Made by a program: the position numbers and the translations under genes. Shown piece after piece: positions 1-9,208 of a stretch of 19,320 bases of DNA. The notes beneath the pieces were generated by a model that searched no databases, was not told the DNA's origin, and saw nothing but the letters and a program-made list of their open reading frames with translations. The stretch comes from Syntrophomonadaceae bacterium (GTDB lineage: Bacteria > Bacillota > Dethiobacteria > DTU022). The stretch lies in contig SLSE01000053.1 of the NCBI GenBank assembly GCA_007130585.1, forward strand, positions 1 through 19,320, in the 5' to 3' direction. How positions within the stretch are numbered: the first letter of the stretch is position 1; every line of letters starts with the position of its first letter.

Positions 1-150
1 ACCTCCCTTTTCATCATCAAGCAGGGAGCCGAAAAAGGAAGGGCCATCGAATTGATTTGGGCAATACCAGCAAATATCCCCGTAGAGATCGATAAGCGCA
101 CCGGTCTGGCGGTTGCCGATCATTCCCATGTTCCTGATTTCATATTTCAT
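1..150 (-). CDS. GH15-family (glucoamylase/trehalase-like) protein, N-terminal fragment
   Basis: The first 50 codons of a minus-strand gene run off the left edge. The start is ATG at 148-150, preceded by GGTGAGG seven bases upstream. The translation begins MKYEIRNMGMIGNRQTG and continues with ALIDLYGDICWYCPNQFDG and a DDEKGG stretch. This matches the N-terminal domain found in bacterial GH15 glucoamylase/trehalase-like enzymes, whose usual form is IGD/N-x-x-[ST]-A-L-[IV]-x-x-x-G-[ST]-I-x-W-x-C followed by FDSPS-x-F-x-x-LLD. These enzymes hydrolyse alpha-glucosidic bonds, usually in the cytoplasm. No signal peptide is seen. The catalytic domain is outside the window, so the substrate cannot be given. 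Confidence 0.8.
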   Translation of the reverse strand, partial: MKYEIRNMGMIGNRQTGALIDLYGDICWYCPNQFDGPSFFGSLLDDEKGG

Positions 151-198
151 TCTACTGCCTCACCATTTTTCTTTATGCAATATACTTTTTCATTGCAG

Positions 199-227
199 GT
201 ATGAATTGCTTACTGCAGGCTTGTAAA
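199..227 (-). promoter_or_regulatory. Candidate promoter for the GH15 gene
   Basis: On the minus strand, TTTACA (222-227) and TCATAC (199-204) are separated by 17 bases and lie about 50 bases before the GH15 start. The -35 is 5/6 and the -10 is 4/6 to consensus. A CTGCAG palindrome lies in the spacer. Confidence 0.35.
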
Positions 228-256
228 ATAGCTATTTCCTCAAATAAATGCTTTTT

Positions 257-272
257 CCTGCAGTGGTGCAGG
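257..272. repeat. Perfect hairpin CCTGCA-GTGG-TGCAGG
   Basis: A 6-bp perfect inverted repeat with a 4-base loop lies between the GH15 gene and the micropeptide gene. Neither strand has a T-run after it in the right place for a standard terminator. It is one of four CTGCAG/TGCAGG elements in 194-353. Confidence 0.5.
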
Positions 273-368
273 TTCATTCGGACACGATTCAAAAACAACT
301 ATTTAACGGTAACTATGTATTCAGGGCAAGAAAATTTAAGTGCCCACTGCAGTAGCAAACTATAAAGC

Positions 369-503
369 TTATCTTGCCGGAAGCTTATTTAATTCTTCCT
401 TTAACTGCTCCACTTCTTTTTTTAAAGAACCGACCTGAACCAGTGCGGCCATGGCGAAAACAAAGGCGATCGGGGCCAGCAACCCTACATACTGCATAGT
501 CAT
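369..503 (-). CDS. 44-residue single-pass membrane micropeptide with coiled-coil tail
   Basis: This small gene starts with ATG at 501-503, six bases after AAAGGAGAG, and ends with TAA at 369. The product reads MTMQYVGLLAPIAFVFAMAA, then LVQVGSLKKEVEQLKEELNK and LPAR. Residues about 5-24 form one hydrophobic helix; residues 25-41 are a charged heptad-like helix (K-K-E-V-E-Q-L-K-E-E-L). It is the last gene of the series kinase, regulator, LiaF-like protein, micropeptide, and follows the LiaF-like gene by 92 bases. The strong ribosome site, clean start and sensible hydrophobic-then-amphipathic layout support a real gene. Its function is unknown; a small partner of the neighbouring membrane protein or sensor is an inference from position only. 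Confidence 0.7.
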   Translation of the reverse strand: MTMQYVGLLAPIAFVFAMAALVQVGSLKKEVEQLKEELNKLPAR

Positions 504-563
504 CAACTCTCCTTTTCCGGATGTTTATTTCTGTAACCTGAGCTTAATTGAAAAGCTTAGTTC

Positions 564-581
564 TTTTGCAGCGCTGCAAAA
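564..581. repeat. 18-base perfect palindrome
   Basis: TTTTGCAGC is followed directly by its reverse complement GCTGCAAAA between the LiaF-like gene and the micropeptide gene. As RNA it could fold with a 7-bp stem and 4-base loop, but no good T-run follows on the minus strand. An operator or a weak processing or attenuation site before the micropeptide is possible. Confidence 0.5.
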
Positions 582-595
582 CTCTTTATAAGGCT

Positions 596-1114
596 TTAGT
601 GTTTCGGCACATTATTTCTTCTTATACTACTGTACACAAGTCCTCCGCCCACTGCAATCAGGGCGATAACCCAGATGTAGTTTAACAGGTTAAGAAATGC
701 AATGCCTTCATCAGCTAAACTGATAATTCCTGATAACAGCAAAAGCCCCGCTGCCGGGTAAACCGGCCAGAAGCGTCCGCCGTGATCTGCGGCTTTAAAC
801 CAGTATGTGTGAACCAGGAAAACCGCCCAAAAACTTAAACTGAGGCCTAAGAAAAAGAAAACCGGACTGAGGTTTTCAAAACCGGGGGCTTGTTCGACTG
901 CGGAATAGACGGCAATGGCTAACAGGACCGCTCCAGGGATAAGGAACCCCACGTTACCGTATTCTTTCCTGGCGCCAAGCAGAACATAGGCAGCTACAAA
1001 GCCCAGGGCCAACAGAAACAGGAAAGCCTGACCGGGTATCACCCCAACCTGGTTCAGCAGGAGGAAAACCCCGGCAATTATTAACAGAACTCCGCCTTTT
1101 AAAGATTTACTCAT
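596..1114 (-). CDS. LiaF-like polytopic membrane protein (transmembrane domain only)
   Basis: This 172-residue protein is almost entirely hydrophobic, with about six membrane segments. Its start, MSKSLKGGVLLIIAGVFLLL, followed by NQVGVIP, has the look of the LiaI/LiaF-type transmembrane region (K-x-x-x-G-x-[LI]-L-I-x-x-G-x-x-x-L-L-N). The soluble C-terminal domain of true LiaF is absent: the protein ends soon after the last helix with a basic tail (SIRRNNVPKH). The ATG at 1114 is chosen because AAGGAG lies nine bases upstream; an in-frame TTG at 1123 abuts the ribosome site and cannot be used well. It lies downstream of a LiaS/LiaR-like pair, so it is probably a target or membrane partner of that system. 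The half-site array at 1172-1216 suggests it has its own regulated promoter. Confidence 0.75.
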   Translation of the reverse strand: MSKSLKGGVLLIIAGVFLLLNQVGVIPGQAFLFLLALGFVAAYVLLGARKEYGNVGFLIPGAVLLAIAVYSAVEQAPGFENLSPVFFFLGLSLSFWAVFLVHTYWFKAADHGGRFWPVYPAAGLLLLSGIISLADEGIAFLNLLNYIWVIALIAVGGGLVYSSIRRNNVPKH

Positions 1115-1141
1115 TACATTCAACTCCTTCGCTTTTTCTTA

Positions 1142-1216
1142 ATCATAAAAGAGAAGGAGCGGCCAGCCCAGTAACCGGGGTCATTAAAAGGTCATTAATA
1201 ATAATGACCGGGGTCA
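1142..1216 (-). promoter_or_regulatory. Regulated promoter with a five-half-site GGTCA/TGACC array
   Basis: Between the regulator and the LiaF-like gene lie two dyads: TGACC-GG-GGTCA at 1205-1216 and TAACC-GG-GGTCA at 1172-1183, 33 bases apart. A further GGTCA at 1190-1194 makes an 8-4-8 perfect inverted repeat (1190-1209) with the TGACC at 1205-1209. A minus-strand -10-like TATGAT is at 1142-1147 and has no recognisable -35. With a start near 1135 the nearer dyad would be centred about 42 bases upstream, the usual place for an activator. The repeat followed by TTTT could alternatively act as a weak terminator after the regulator gene. Confidence 0.55.
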
Positions 1217-1233
1217 CATAAGCCAGTTATTTT

Positions 1234-1893
1234 TCAGATCAACTTCCTTTTCAGGGCAATAAGCACCGCCCGGGTCCTGTCGTTGGTTCCCAGCTTGCTG
1301 TAGATGTTGCTGACCTGGTTTTTTATTGTTCCTTCGCTCAGGTAAAGCCTGGCAGCGATTTCACTGTTACTCGAACCGCCGGCCATCAATGCCAGGACCT
1401 CTTTCTCCCGGGCAGTAAGCGGTTCTATAAGCTGTTCGGTATTCTCTTCACCGGTTGTTGCTTCCTGCCCGGATGCCCGTTTAACCAGCTTGGCCGCAAT
1501 TTCAGGCTGCAAAACTATATCTCCCCTGTATGTTGACCTGATCGTTGCCAGAAGTTTTTCTGAAGGCAGATCTTTAAGCAGGTACGTTTTAGCCCCGGCC
1601 TGCAAGGCGTCGATAATTAAATTGTCGTCGTCAAAAGTGGTCACAACAATAACTCCGCCGGCCAGGTTTTCAGAAGTTATCCGGGCCGTTGCTTCAACCC
1701 CGTCCATTTCGGGCATGCGGATATCCATCAGCACTATATCCGGCTTAAACCTGCGGCAAAGCTCCACGGCTTCCAGGCCGTTTGCCGCTGTAGACAGTAC
1801 TTCCATGTCTTCTTCCAGGTCGACAATCGTTTTTAAGCCTTCCCGCATCAGGCGCTGATCATCGGCAATAATGATTTTAATTCGCTCACTCAT
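1234..1893 (-). CDS. NarL/LiaR-type response regulator
   Basis: This is a DNA-binding response regulator of 219 residues, the normal size for the family. Residues 1-120 are a receiver domain: acidic pair D11-D12, phospho-acceptor D57 in IVLMDIRMPEMDG, conserved T85/T86 and K107 in YLLKD. Residues about 158-219 are a LuxR/NarL helix-turn-helix (LTAREKEVLALMAGG, SNSEIAARLYLSEGTIKNQV, SNIYSKLG). All key residues are present, so it should be phosphorylated by the kinase and then bind DNA as a dimer. Its ATG overlaps the end of the kinase gene by eight bases, so the two are translationally coupled. The closest known type is LiaR/VraR/DesR, usually concerned with cell-envelope or membrane stress. 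Likely targets include the half-site array just downstream. Confidence 0.93.
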   Translation of the reverse strand: MSERIKIIIADDQRLMREGLKTIVDLEEDMEVLSTAANGLEAVELCRRFKPDIVLMDIRMPEMDGVEATARITSENLAGGVIVVTTFDDDNLIIDALQAGAKTYLLKDLPSEKLLATIRSTYRGDIVLQPEIAAKLVKRASGQEATTGEENTEQLIEPLTAREKEVLALMAGGSSNSEIAARLYLSEGTIKNQVSNIYSKLGTNDRTRAVLIALKRKLI

Positions 1894-3073
1894 TGATATA
1901 ACTCCCGAAGTCTACTTTAACCATAAATCCCTGGCCCGGTCGATTTCCAAAAATAGCTTTTCCGCCCAAAGCGGAGGCCCGCTCGCGGATGCCTCGCAGG
2001 CCGTGCCCTTCCGATAAGTTTTCGCAGCCCAACCCGTCATCTTCAACCAGAACCCTCTGACCGGCCTGGTTACCCTCAATGCGCACCATAATATTGCCGG
2101 CTTTGCCATGCCTTACGCTGTTGGTAATACTCTCCTGGATAATGCGGTAGAAAGCGGCTTCCTGGTCCGCTGTCATAACGAGCTGATCATCGAGCGCAAA
2201 ATCAATAGCTATTCCGCTTCCGGAATAATCGCGGACCAGGCTGTTTAAGGCATTCCTGAAATCAACATCTGCAGTTTCACCGGAACGGAGGGCTTTTACA
2301 GTTACCCGCACTTCATCGAGGCCCCGGCGGGCCTGCTCCTGGCTTTTTTCGATCTCCGCCAGGGCTTTGCCCGGATCTTTTTCCAGCAGCTTCTTCCCGG
2401 CTTCGAGGCTGACAACAATTGCTGTCAGGAAGTGAGCCAGCGTGTCATGCACTTCACGGGCCAGGCGGGCGCGTTCCTGCGCTGCAGCCAGCTGCTCCTG
2501 TTCTTTGCTCATTTCAACCAGCTTAAGGTAGGCCTTTTCCAAGTCGGCCCGGGAGCGGTCCAGCTCTTCCAGGGCATCTTCAGCGCGCTCTTTTTCTTCC
2601 TGCTGGCGGCGGGCCATATAGCTCACGCCATACGCGAAGAAAAGAAAAAGGCAGTTTATCAGCACAGCGGCCACATTTTCCCAGCTTAACGCCGAACGCC
2701 AGTAAAGACCGGCAGCGCTCACAACCGGGAACCCTGCTATCGAGATAAGGAAAATATAGTCTCCCTGGGGGCGGGAGTGTGCGAGAAGACTTTCGGCAAT
2801 GAGAATTACCAGCAGGATGACGCCAACAGTGGACCCTTCAATGAAAATAAAGGCAAGTATTAAAACAATTTGGCTGTAAAGGCTGGGCATAATCAACCTG
2901 GGAAGTCTGTCAGCTAGGTAATAGGTGCGGATACTATCCAGCGAAAATACCAGGAATAAAGGAAGGAGAGCCCCGGGCAGGGCCAGGTCGGCGTTACTGA
3001 CAGTAACCCAGAACACGGCTATATACCCGCCGTATTTACCGAGGCTTAAGATAAAAGCAGTTTTTCGATCCAA
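1886..3073 (-). CDS. LiaS/DesK-type sensor histidine kinase
   Basis: This 395-residue membrane sensor kinase has about five or six hydrophobic segments in residues 5-150, a long charged coiled coil at 155-205, a HisKA_3 dimerisation domain with phospho-acceptor H209 in LAREVHDTLAHFL, and a HATPase domain with N-box (QESITNSVRHG, N318), DDGLGC at 345-350 and GHGLRGIRER at 357-366. There is no large extracellular domain, as in kinases that sense the membrane itself or a partner protein. The start is TTG at 3071-3073 with a modest AAGGCGGG upstream; the next in-frame ATG would remove the first membrane segments, so TTG is preferred. It should autophosphorylate and hand phosphate to the overlapping regulator. 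Confidence 0.9.
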   Translation of the reverse strand: MDRKTAFILSLGKYGGYIAVFWVTVSNADLALPGALLPLFLVFSLDSIRTYYLADRLPRLIMPSLYSQIVLILAFIFIEGSTVGVILLVILIAESLLAHSRPQGDYIFLISIAGFPVVSAAGLYWRSALSWENVAAVLINCLFLFFAYGVSYMARRQQEEKERAEDALEELDRSRADLEKAYLKLVEMSKEQEQLAAAQERARLAREVHDTLAHFLTAIVVSLEAGKKLLEKDPGKALAEIEKSQEQARRGLDEVRVTVKALRSGETADVDFRNALNSLVRDYSGSGIAIDFALDDQLVMTADQEAAFYRIIQESITNSVRHGKAGNIMVRIEGNQAGQRVLVEDDGLGCENLSEGHGLRGIRERASALGGKAIFGNRPGQGFMVKVDFGSYINE

Positions 3074-3158
3074 GCAGCGTCCCGCCTTAAATTAGCCAGG
3101 AATGGCAAGAAATTAGTGAAGCAATATAATATAAATAGAGCATGTTAAATTCCTGCTT

Positions 3159-3164
3159 ATTATA
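3159..3164 (-). promoter_or_regulatory. Extended -10 promoter candidate for the kinase operon
   Basis: TGTTATAAT on the minus strand is a perfect -10 box with the TGn extension. It lies just downstream of the K+ channel stop codon and about 85 bases before the kinase start. No good -35 is visible at 17 bases, as is common for extended -10 promoters. Confidence 0.45.
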
Positions 3165-3175
3165 ACAGCTTGATC

Positions 3176-3598
3176 TTACTGATCGCTGTGTGTTTTTTTT
3201 ATGCTGGCCGATAATTCTTTAAGTTCTTCCTGTGAAAGTTTATCCAGGTTGTACAGGTCATATAAAAATTCTGAGGCGCCTTTGCTTCCTTTAATTTTTA
3301 GTATTTCAGAGATGTAGTAAACAATAACCCCCGTTATAATAGCAATAACTAATATCCCGTACACAGCAAGAATAATGGCTGTTATTCTTGCGAAAAGGTT
3401 AGTCACAACAATATCTCCAAAGCCAATGGTTGTAACCACTGCAAAGCTGAACCATACTGCATCGAAGAAGCTGTTAACATTAGGATCGACCAGCCATATG
3501 ATAATTGTTGAAATGAAAAAGAAAACCAAAAAGCTGGATAAAACCTTTGACATACCGCTGGTTTTTAATATGACCGACAGCAGCTTTAATTTGCTCAT
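3176..3598 (-). CDS. Two-transmembrane K+ channel (no RCK domain)
   Basis: A 140-residue pore-loop cation channel. Residues 18-37 form the first helix, residues 44-65 carry the pore helix and selectivity filter T56-T-I-G-F-G-D62, and residues 66-100 form the inner helix, which has a glycine (G90) that could be a gating hinge. This is the MthK/KcsA architecture, in which four subunits build a K+ pore. The cytoplasmic part is only about 40 residues and contains a short helical element (LYNLDKLSQEELKEL) resembling a SHOCT-type oligomerisation helix. There is no RCK or cyclic-nucleotide domain. GAGG lies seven bases before the ATG. It starts 40 bases after the acylase stop on the same strand, so the two may share a transcript. 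Confidence 0.88.
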   Translation of the reverse strand: MSKLKLLSVILKTSGMSKVLSSFLVFFFISTIIIWLVDPNVNSFFDAVWFSFAVVTTIGFGDIVVTNLFARITAIILAVYGILVIAIITGVIVYYISEILKIKGSKGASEFLYDLYNLDKLSQEELKELSASIKKTHSDQ

Positions 3599-3638
3599 AC
3601 CTGTTCCTCACTACCTGGTATTCAGTTACTTAGAAAAA

Positions 3639-6005
<2,367 letters not shown>

Positions 6006-6046
6006 CGGCAAACCCCCTGTATTTATGGTTTTCAGGCGGGAAGGTA

Positions 6047-6075
6047 ATTATAGTGGCAATAGCTCAAGTAGCCAT
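6047..6075 (-). promoter_or_regulatory. Candidate promoter for the acylase gene
   Basis: A perfect TATAAT (minus strand, 6047-6052) lies 17 bases downstream of ATGGCT (6070-6075), a weak -35. The start point would be about 35 bases before the acylase ATG. Confidence 0.45.
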
Positions 6076-6159
6076 TCTACATAAGAGAGTGAAATCCTGC
6101 AGGTTTCCCGGCAATCATATTGACAGATTAAAACATTCTTAATTGATAGATATTTGCGG

Positions 6160-6783
6160 CTAGTAACCGAGTTCCTCGCCTACGATAAGCACGTCCATAT
6201 CTATACTGCCGGGTTTTCCCTCTATTATGGCTGTTACATTGCACATCCGGTGAGGCGATCTGCAGTCCGGGCACTGGCCGGTTTCCGCGCAGGGAGTCTT
6301 CCGGTTCAGGCGCCGGGCATTGGGAGGACAGGCTTCGGTTTTTATACGCTCAATGGCCGTATCAAGGTTTTCTGTCAGCTTATTTATGCCTACGATTATT
6401 ATGGCCCTGCGCGGGCCAAAAACCATGGACCCAACCCGGTTACCGGTTCCGTCTATATTAACCAGCCTGCCGTCAACGGTTAAGGCATTGGAACTGCAGA
6501 TATAATAATCGGCATTCATGGCCCTGCGGCGGATCGCGTCCTGCTCTTCCTGGTTCGCTCCATGCCAGTGCCAGAAAACAATACATCCTTTACTTAAAAG
6601 CAGGTTTTCCAGGTCCAGCTCCCTGACTGTGATCGAACCGCCGATGCCAACAGTTGATTTATCGGAAACCATGGCTGAGACTTTTTTACGGGCCTGTTCA
6701 GCATTGTCTGCGTACCCGGCCTCGATGCCCCGGGCTTTTAGCGCTTTTAAGGTTTTTTCCACATCATCTTTGCTAAATGCCAT
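6160..6783 (-). CDS. LUD-domain protein (LutC/YkgG-like) with a four-cysteine motif
   Basis: A 207-residue stand-alone LUD-domain protein. Characteristic motifs are GIGGSITV at 46-53 and CSSNALTVDGRLVNIDGTGN at 96-115, the ligand-binding core shared with LutB/LutC lactate-utilisation proteins. The C-terminal part carries C165, C171, C174 and C181 in a C-x5-C-x2-C-x6-C spacing within KTPCAETGQCPDC and HRMCNV. That could bind an Fe-S cluster or zinc; this is inference. The LutA and LutB partners are not in the window, so lactate oxidation is not shown. AGGGAG lies nine bases before the ATG. The gene follows the small membrane protein by 74 bases on the same strand and may be co-transcribed with it. 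Confidence 0.85.
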   Translation of the reverse strand: MAFSKDDVEKTLKALKARGIEAGYADNAEQARKKVSAMVSDKSTVGIGGSITVRELDLENLLLSKGCIVFWHWHGANQEEQDAIRRRAMNADYYICSSNALTVDGRLVNIDGTGNRVGSMVFGPRRAIIIVGINKLTENLDTAIERIKTEACPPNARRLNRKTPCAETGQCPDCRSPHRMCNVTAIIEGKPGSIDMDVLIVGEELGY

Positions 6784-6857
6784 AAAAATTACTCCCTTCC
6801 TGTTTATTGTTTCATTGTTTTAGTATTAAGCGGGTAACGGGTCGGGGTTTCATAGGT

Positions 6858-7238
6858 TTATCTTCTTCTCTTCTCTCTTACCAGGAAGCCAATGGCAACC
6901 AGGACGTATAACGGCGTGAAGTTCAGGAAGATATCGCGGTATGCATCCGGGTGCAGGTCTATAAAGAAACCGCTTGCCCGGACTACCAGCAATATTAAGA
7001 CCATTGTCACAATGTAATGTAAGGCAATTATTCCGGCCAGGTTCCAGCGGGGGAAGAGGTTTAAGATCAGGATGCTGCCAATCCCGACCGACGTAATCAG
7101 AAAGCGGAGCAGCAGGTGAACATGGGTATCTGTAGTTCTGCCCATAGCCAAACCGTAGATCGAACTGGTTACTGTGAGCACTGTATAAACTACACAGATT
7201 AGAATCAGGGCATTCCTGGCACTGAGGTTAATTCTCAT
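6858..7238 (-). CDS. Small four-helix membrane protein, possibly DUF6608 family
   Basis: A 126-residue protein from the ATG at 7236-7238 (MRINLSARNALILICVVYTV). AGGAG is 12 bases upstream, a little long, but the in-frame TTG at 7250 directly touches the ribosome site. There are four hydrophobic segments at about residues 8-30, 43-62, 68-90 and 103-120. A conserved-looking loop, FFIDLHPDAYRDIFLNFT, precedes the last helix. I recall this loop from a family of small uncharacterised Firmicutes membrane proteins (DUF6608), but this is from memory. The function is unknown. The neighbouring LUD-domain gene lies 74 bases downstream. Confidence 0.65.
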   Translation of the reverse strand: MRINLSARNALILICVVYTVLTVTSSIYGLAMGRTTDTHVHLLLRFLITSVGIGSILILNLFPRWNLAGIIALHYIVTMVLILLVVRASGFFIDLHPDAYRDIFLNFTPLYVLVAIGFLVREKRRR

Positions 7239-7454
7239 AAAATAAAACAACTCCTGAATTGTTTAATGCCCCGGTCCTGAGGCCTGAAAATCGAACGCTG
7301 ATCCCTGTTATCTCCCCTGCTCTTTGAATTTCAGCTCGTTTATTTACACTTAACTGCTGCATGTGATGATATAGTAACACTCTTTTGATAATAATTCCAT
7401 TTCTGTTGATGTTAATTAGCAGGTCAAAGAATTACAACTTAAACTTTGTTTATG

Positions 7455-7483
7455 TTGTTGTAAAAAGGAAATCTCCGTAAATA
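7455..7483 (+). promoter_or_regulatory. Candidate promoter for the alpha/beta hydrolase gene
   Basis: TTGTTG (7455-7460) and TAAATA (7478-7483) are spaced by 17 bases and lie about 43 bases before the chosen start. The surrounding 7251-7498 is AT-rich and separates divergent genes; no other clear signal was found in it. Confidence 0.35.
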
Positions 7484-7525
7484 TCAGGAATATATTAATT
7501 GAATCATCCGCAGGAGGAATGCTTG

Positions 7526-8371
7526 ATGTTAAAAAAGATTCTGGGCAATACAGAGGAAAGCACGGTTGAAGTTGGCGGCAGCACAATGGATTATGTCGCT
7601 TTCGGTCGGGGTGATAAGCCGCTGGTGATTATACCCGGCCTGGGAGATGGCTTAAAGACCGTAAAGGGGACCGGGTTGATGCTGTGGTATTTTTACCGTT
7701 TCCTGGGCCGGGATTTCCGGGTTTATGTTTTCAGCAGGAAGAACGAACTGGAGGCAGGCTCTACCACCAGAGACATGGCAGGGGATTTAGCAGAAGCAAT
7801 GGATATCCTGCACATACCCCCGGCTGCCGTTATGGGCGTCTCACAGGGTGGGATGATTGCCCAGTGGCTGGCTATCGATTATCCCGCCAGGGTAACCCGG
7901 CTGGTCATAGCTATATCGCTGGCCAGACAAAATGAAACGGTACAGGAGGCAGTGGGCAGCTGGATTAAGATGGTCCGGGAAGAACGATACGATGACCTGG
8001 CAGTTGACATGATGGAAAAAAACCATACCGAAAATTACCTGAAAAAGGTGCGACCTTTTTACTGGTTGATTAAACGCATGAGCAGGCCGCAGTCTAAGAA
8101 GCGCTTTTTAATCCAGGCCGATTCATGCCTGACACATGACGCCTACGGGGAGCTTGCGTCAATTAAGTGCCCGACCTTTATTATCGGAGGCGGAGCCGAC
8201 CAGGTTGTCGGGGGCGAAGATGTGCAGCAGGAAATGGTTGCCGCTATTGTTGGCAGCGAACTTCATATCTACCCTGACCTGGGCCACGGTGCCTACGCCG
8301 AAGCAAAAGATTTCGGGGAGCACATTTATAATTTTTTCTGCAGAAAGGGCTCAACTTCGGAAACTGAATAA
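7526..8371 (+). CDS. Alpha/beta-fold hydrolase
   Basis: A 281-residue alpha/beta hydrolase from the ATG at 7526, which follows AGGAGG by eight bases; an upstream in-frame TTG at 7499 precedes the ribosome site and is not the start. The triad is visible: S106 in the nucleophile elbow GVSQGG, D225 in IIGGGADQVVGG, and H254 in DLGHGAY. The oxyanion loop is IIPGLGDG (35-42). No signal peptide is seen, so it is probably cytoplasmic. It resembles esterases and lyso-lipases with a cap domain at about 130-200 (WIKMVREERYDDLAVDMMEK). The substrate is unknown. The next gene on this strand is 268 bases away and has its own strong ribosome site. Confidence 0.88.
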   Translation: MLKKILGNTEESTVEVGGSTMDYVAFGRGDKPLVIIPGLGDGLKTVKGTGLMLWYFYRFLGRDFRVYVFSRKNELEAGSTTRDMAGDLAEAMDILHIPPAAVMGVSQGGMIAQWLAIDYPARVTRLVIAISLARQNETVQEAVGSWIKMVREERYDDLAVDMMEKNHTENYLKKVRPFYWLIKRMSRPQSKKRFLIQADSCLTHDAYGELASIKCPTFIIGGGADQVVGGEDVQQEMVAAIVGSELHIYPDLGHGAYAEAKDFGEHIYNFFCRKGSTSETE

Positions 8372-8639
8372 AGATGCTCCGGGATTTTCTCCGCCAGTGG
8401 TGCGCAGGATACTACTCCATCAAGCACCGATGTAATTCCACTTAAAAGTTATAGCACGTGAGCAATGATGCTGAGACGATTCCTTATTGATTGTTGTTTG
8501 TGAAACAGATCAGTCAAATTTGGGGATCATTCTAATAGAAATTTGAGCACTATATCCAATAAACTAAAATATAAACAGTTAGCACATTTCATTTTTTGTT
8601 GACTTGAGACAAAAATGCGTAAAAAGGAGGTTTTAAAGG

Positions 8640-9083
8640 ATGCGATTTGCCAGGAAGGACGGAAAGGTTTCTCCGAATCTTTATCTTGCTTTGATAGGGT
8701 TGGTTGTGCTTTTGGCATTGTTTGGAGCAGGCTGCCCGGAAGAAGAGGTGATTCCACCCCCCGATAATGATGTCGAACCTCCGGAAAATGATGTTGACCC
8801 GCCACCGGACGAGGAAACAATACGTGTCAATGCCAGTCCCGGGAATTTCGATCCCGATGAAATTACAGTCTCAGTCGGGCAGACTGTCACTTTTGTCGTC
8901 GAAAATTTAGGCCCGGATAACCACACATTTACCATTGATGAATTCGGCGTGGATATCCGGCTTAATGCGGGCGATGTAGGAGAGGAAACTGTTACATTCG
9001 AAGAAGCGGGCACGTATGAATTCTACTGTGCTGAGCCCGGTCACCGCGAAGCAGGCATGTACGGCACTTTAGTCGTCGAGTAA
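8640..9083 (+). CDS. Lipoprotein cupredoxin (type-1 copper protein)
   Basis: A 147-residue exported blue-copper-type protein. Residues 12-31 are a hydrophobic signal ending in the lipobox FGAGC, with C32 as the lipid-attached residue. Residues 33-60 are an acidic, proline-rich linker with a repeating PPxxDV/PPENDV pattern. The remaining domain is a plastocyanin/cupredoxin fold. All four type-1 copper ligands are present: H95 (DNHTF), C130, H135 and M140 (YCAEPGHREAGM). It should carry single electrons or bind copper on the outer face of the membrane. AAGGAGG lies nine bases before the ATG. No redox partner or copper transporter gene is adjacent. A pair of hairpins follows the gene. Confidence 0.88.
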   Translation: MRFARKDGKVSPNLYLALIGLVVLLALFGAGCPEEEVIPPPDNDVEPPENDVDPPPDEETIRVNASPGNFDPDEITVSVGQTVTFVVENLGPDNHTFTIDEFGVDIRLNAGDVGEETVTFEEAGTYEFYCAEPGHREAGMYGTLVVE

Positions 9084-9126
9084 AAAGTATTGTAGTGAAC
9101 CGCAATAATCAGTAACCCGCTATGGC

Positions 9127-9155
9127 GCGGATATGCCGGAATATAATATATCCGC
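9127..9155. repeat. 8-bp hairpin downstream of the cupredoxin gene
   Basis: GCGGATAT (9127-9134) pairs with ATATCCGC (9148-9155) across a 13-base loop. It lies between the cupredoxin stop and the stronger hairpin at 9174. It may protect the mRNA 3' end. Confidence 0.5.
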
Positions 9156-9173
9156 TCTAAAATACCACCCCAT

Positions 9174-9197
9174 GAAACCACCCTTTGGGGTGGTTTC
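9174..9197 (+). terminator. Strong hairpin, probable terminator of the cupredoxin gene
   Basis: GAAACCACCC (9174-9183) and GGGTGGTTTC (9188-9197) form a perfect 10-bp stem with loop TTTG. The tail is only moderately T-rich (TCATTTC). An upstream ACCACCCC at 9164-9171 could pair with the same GGGGTGGT, giving an alternative fold. Confidence 0.6.
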
Positions 9198-9208
9198 TCA
9201 TTTCCCGC

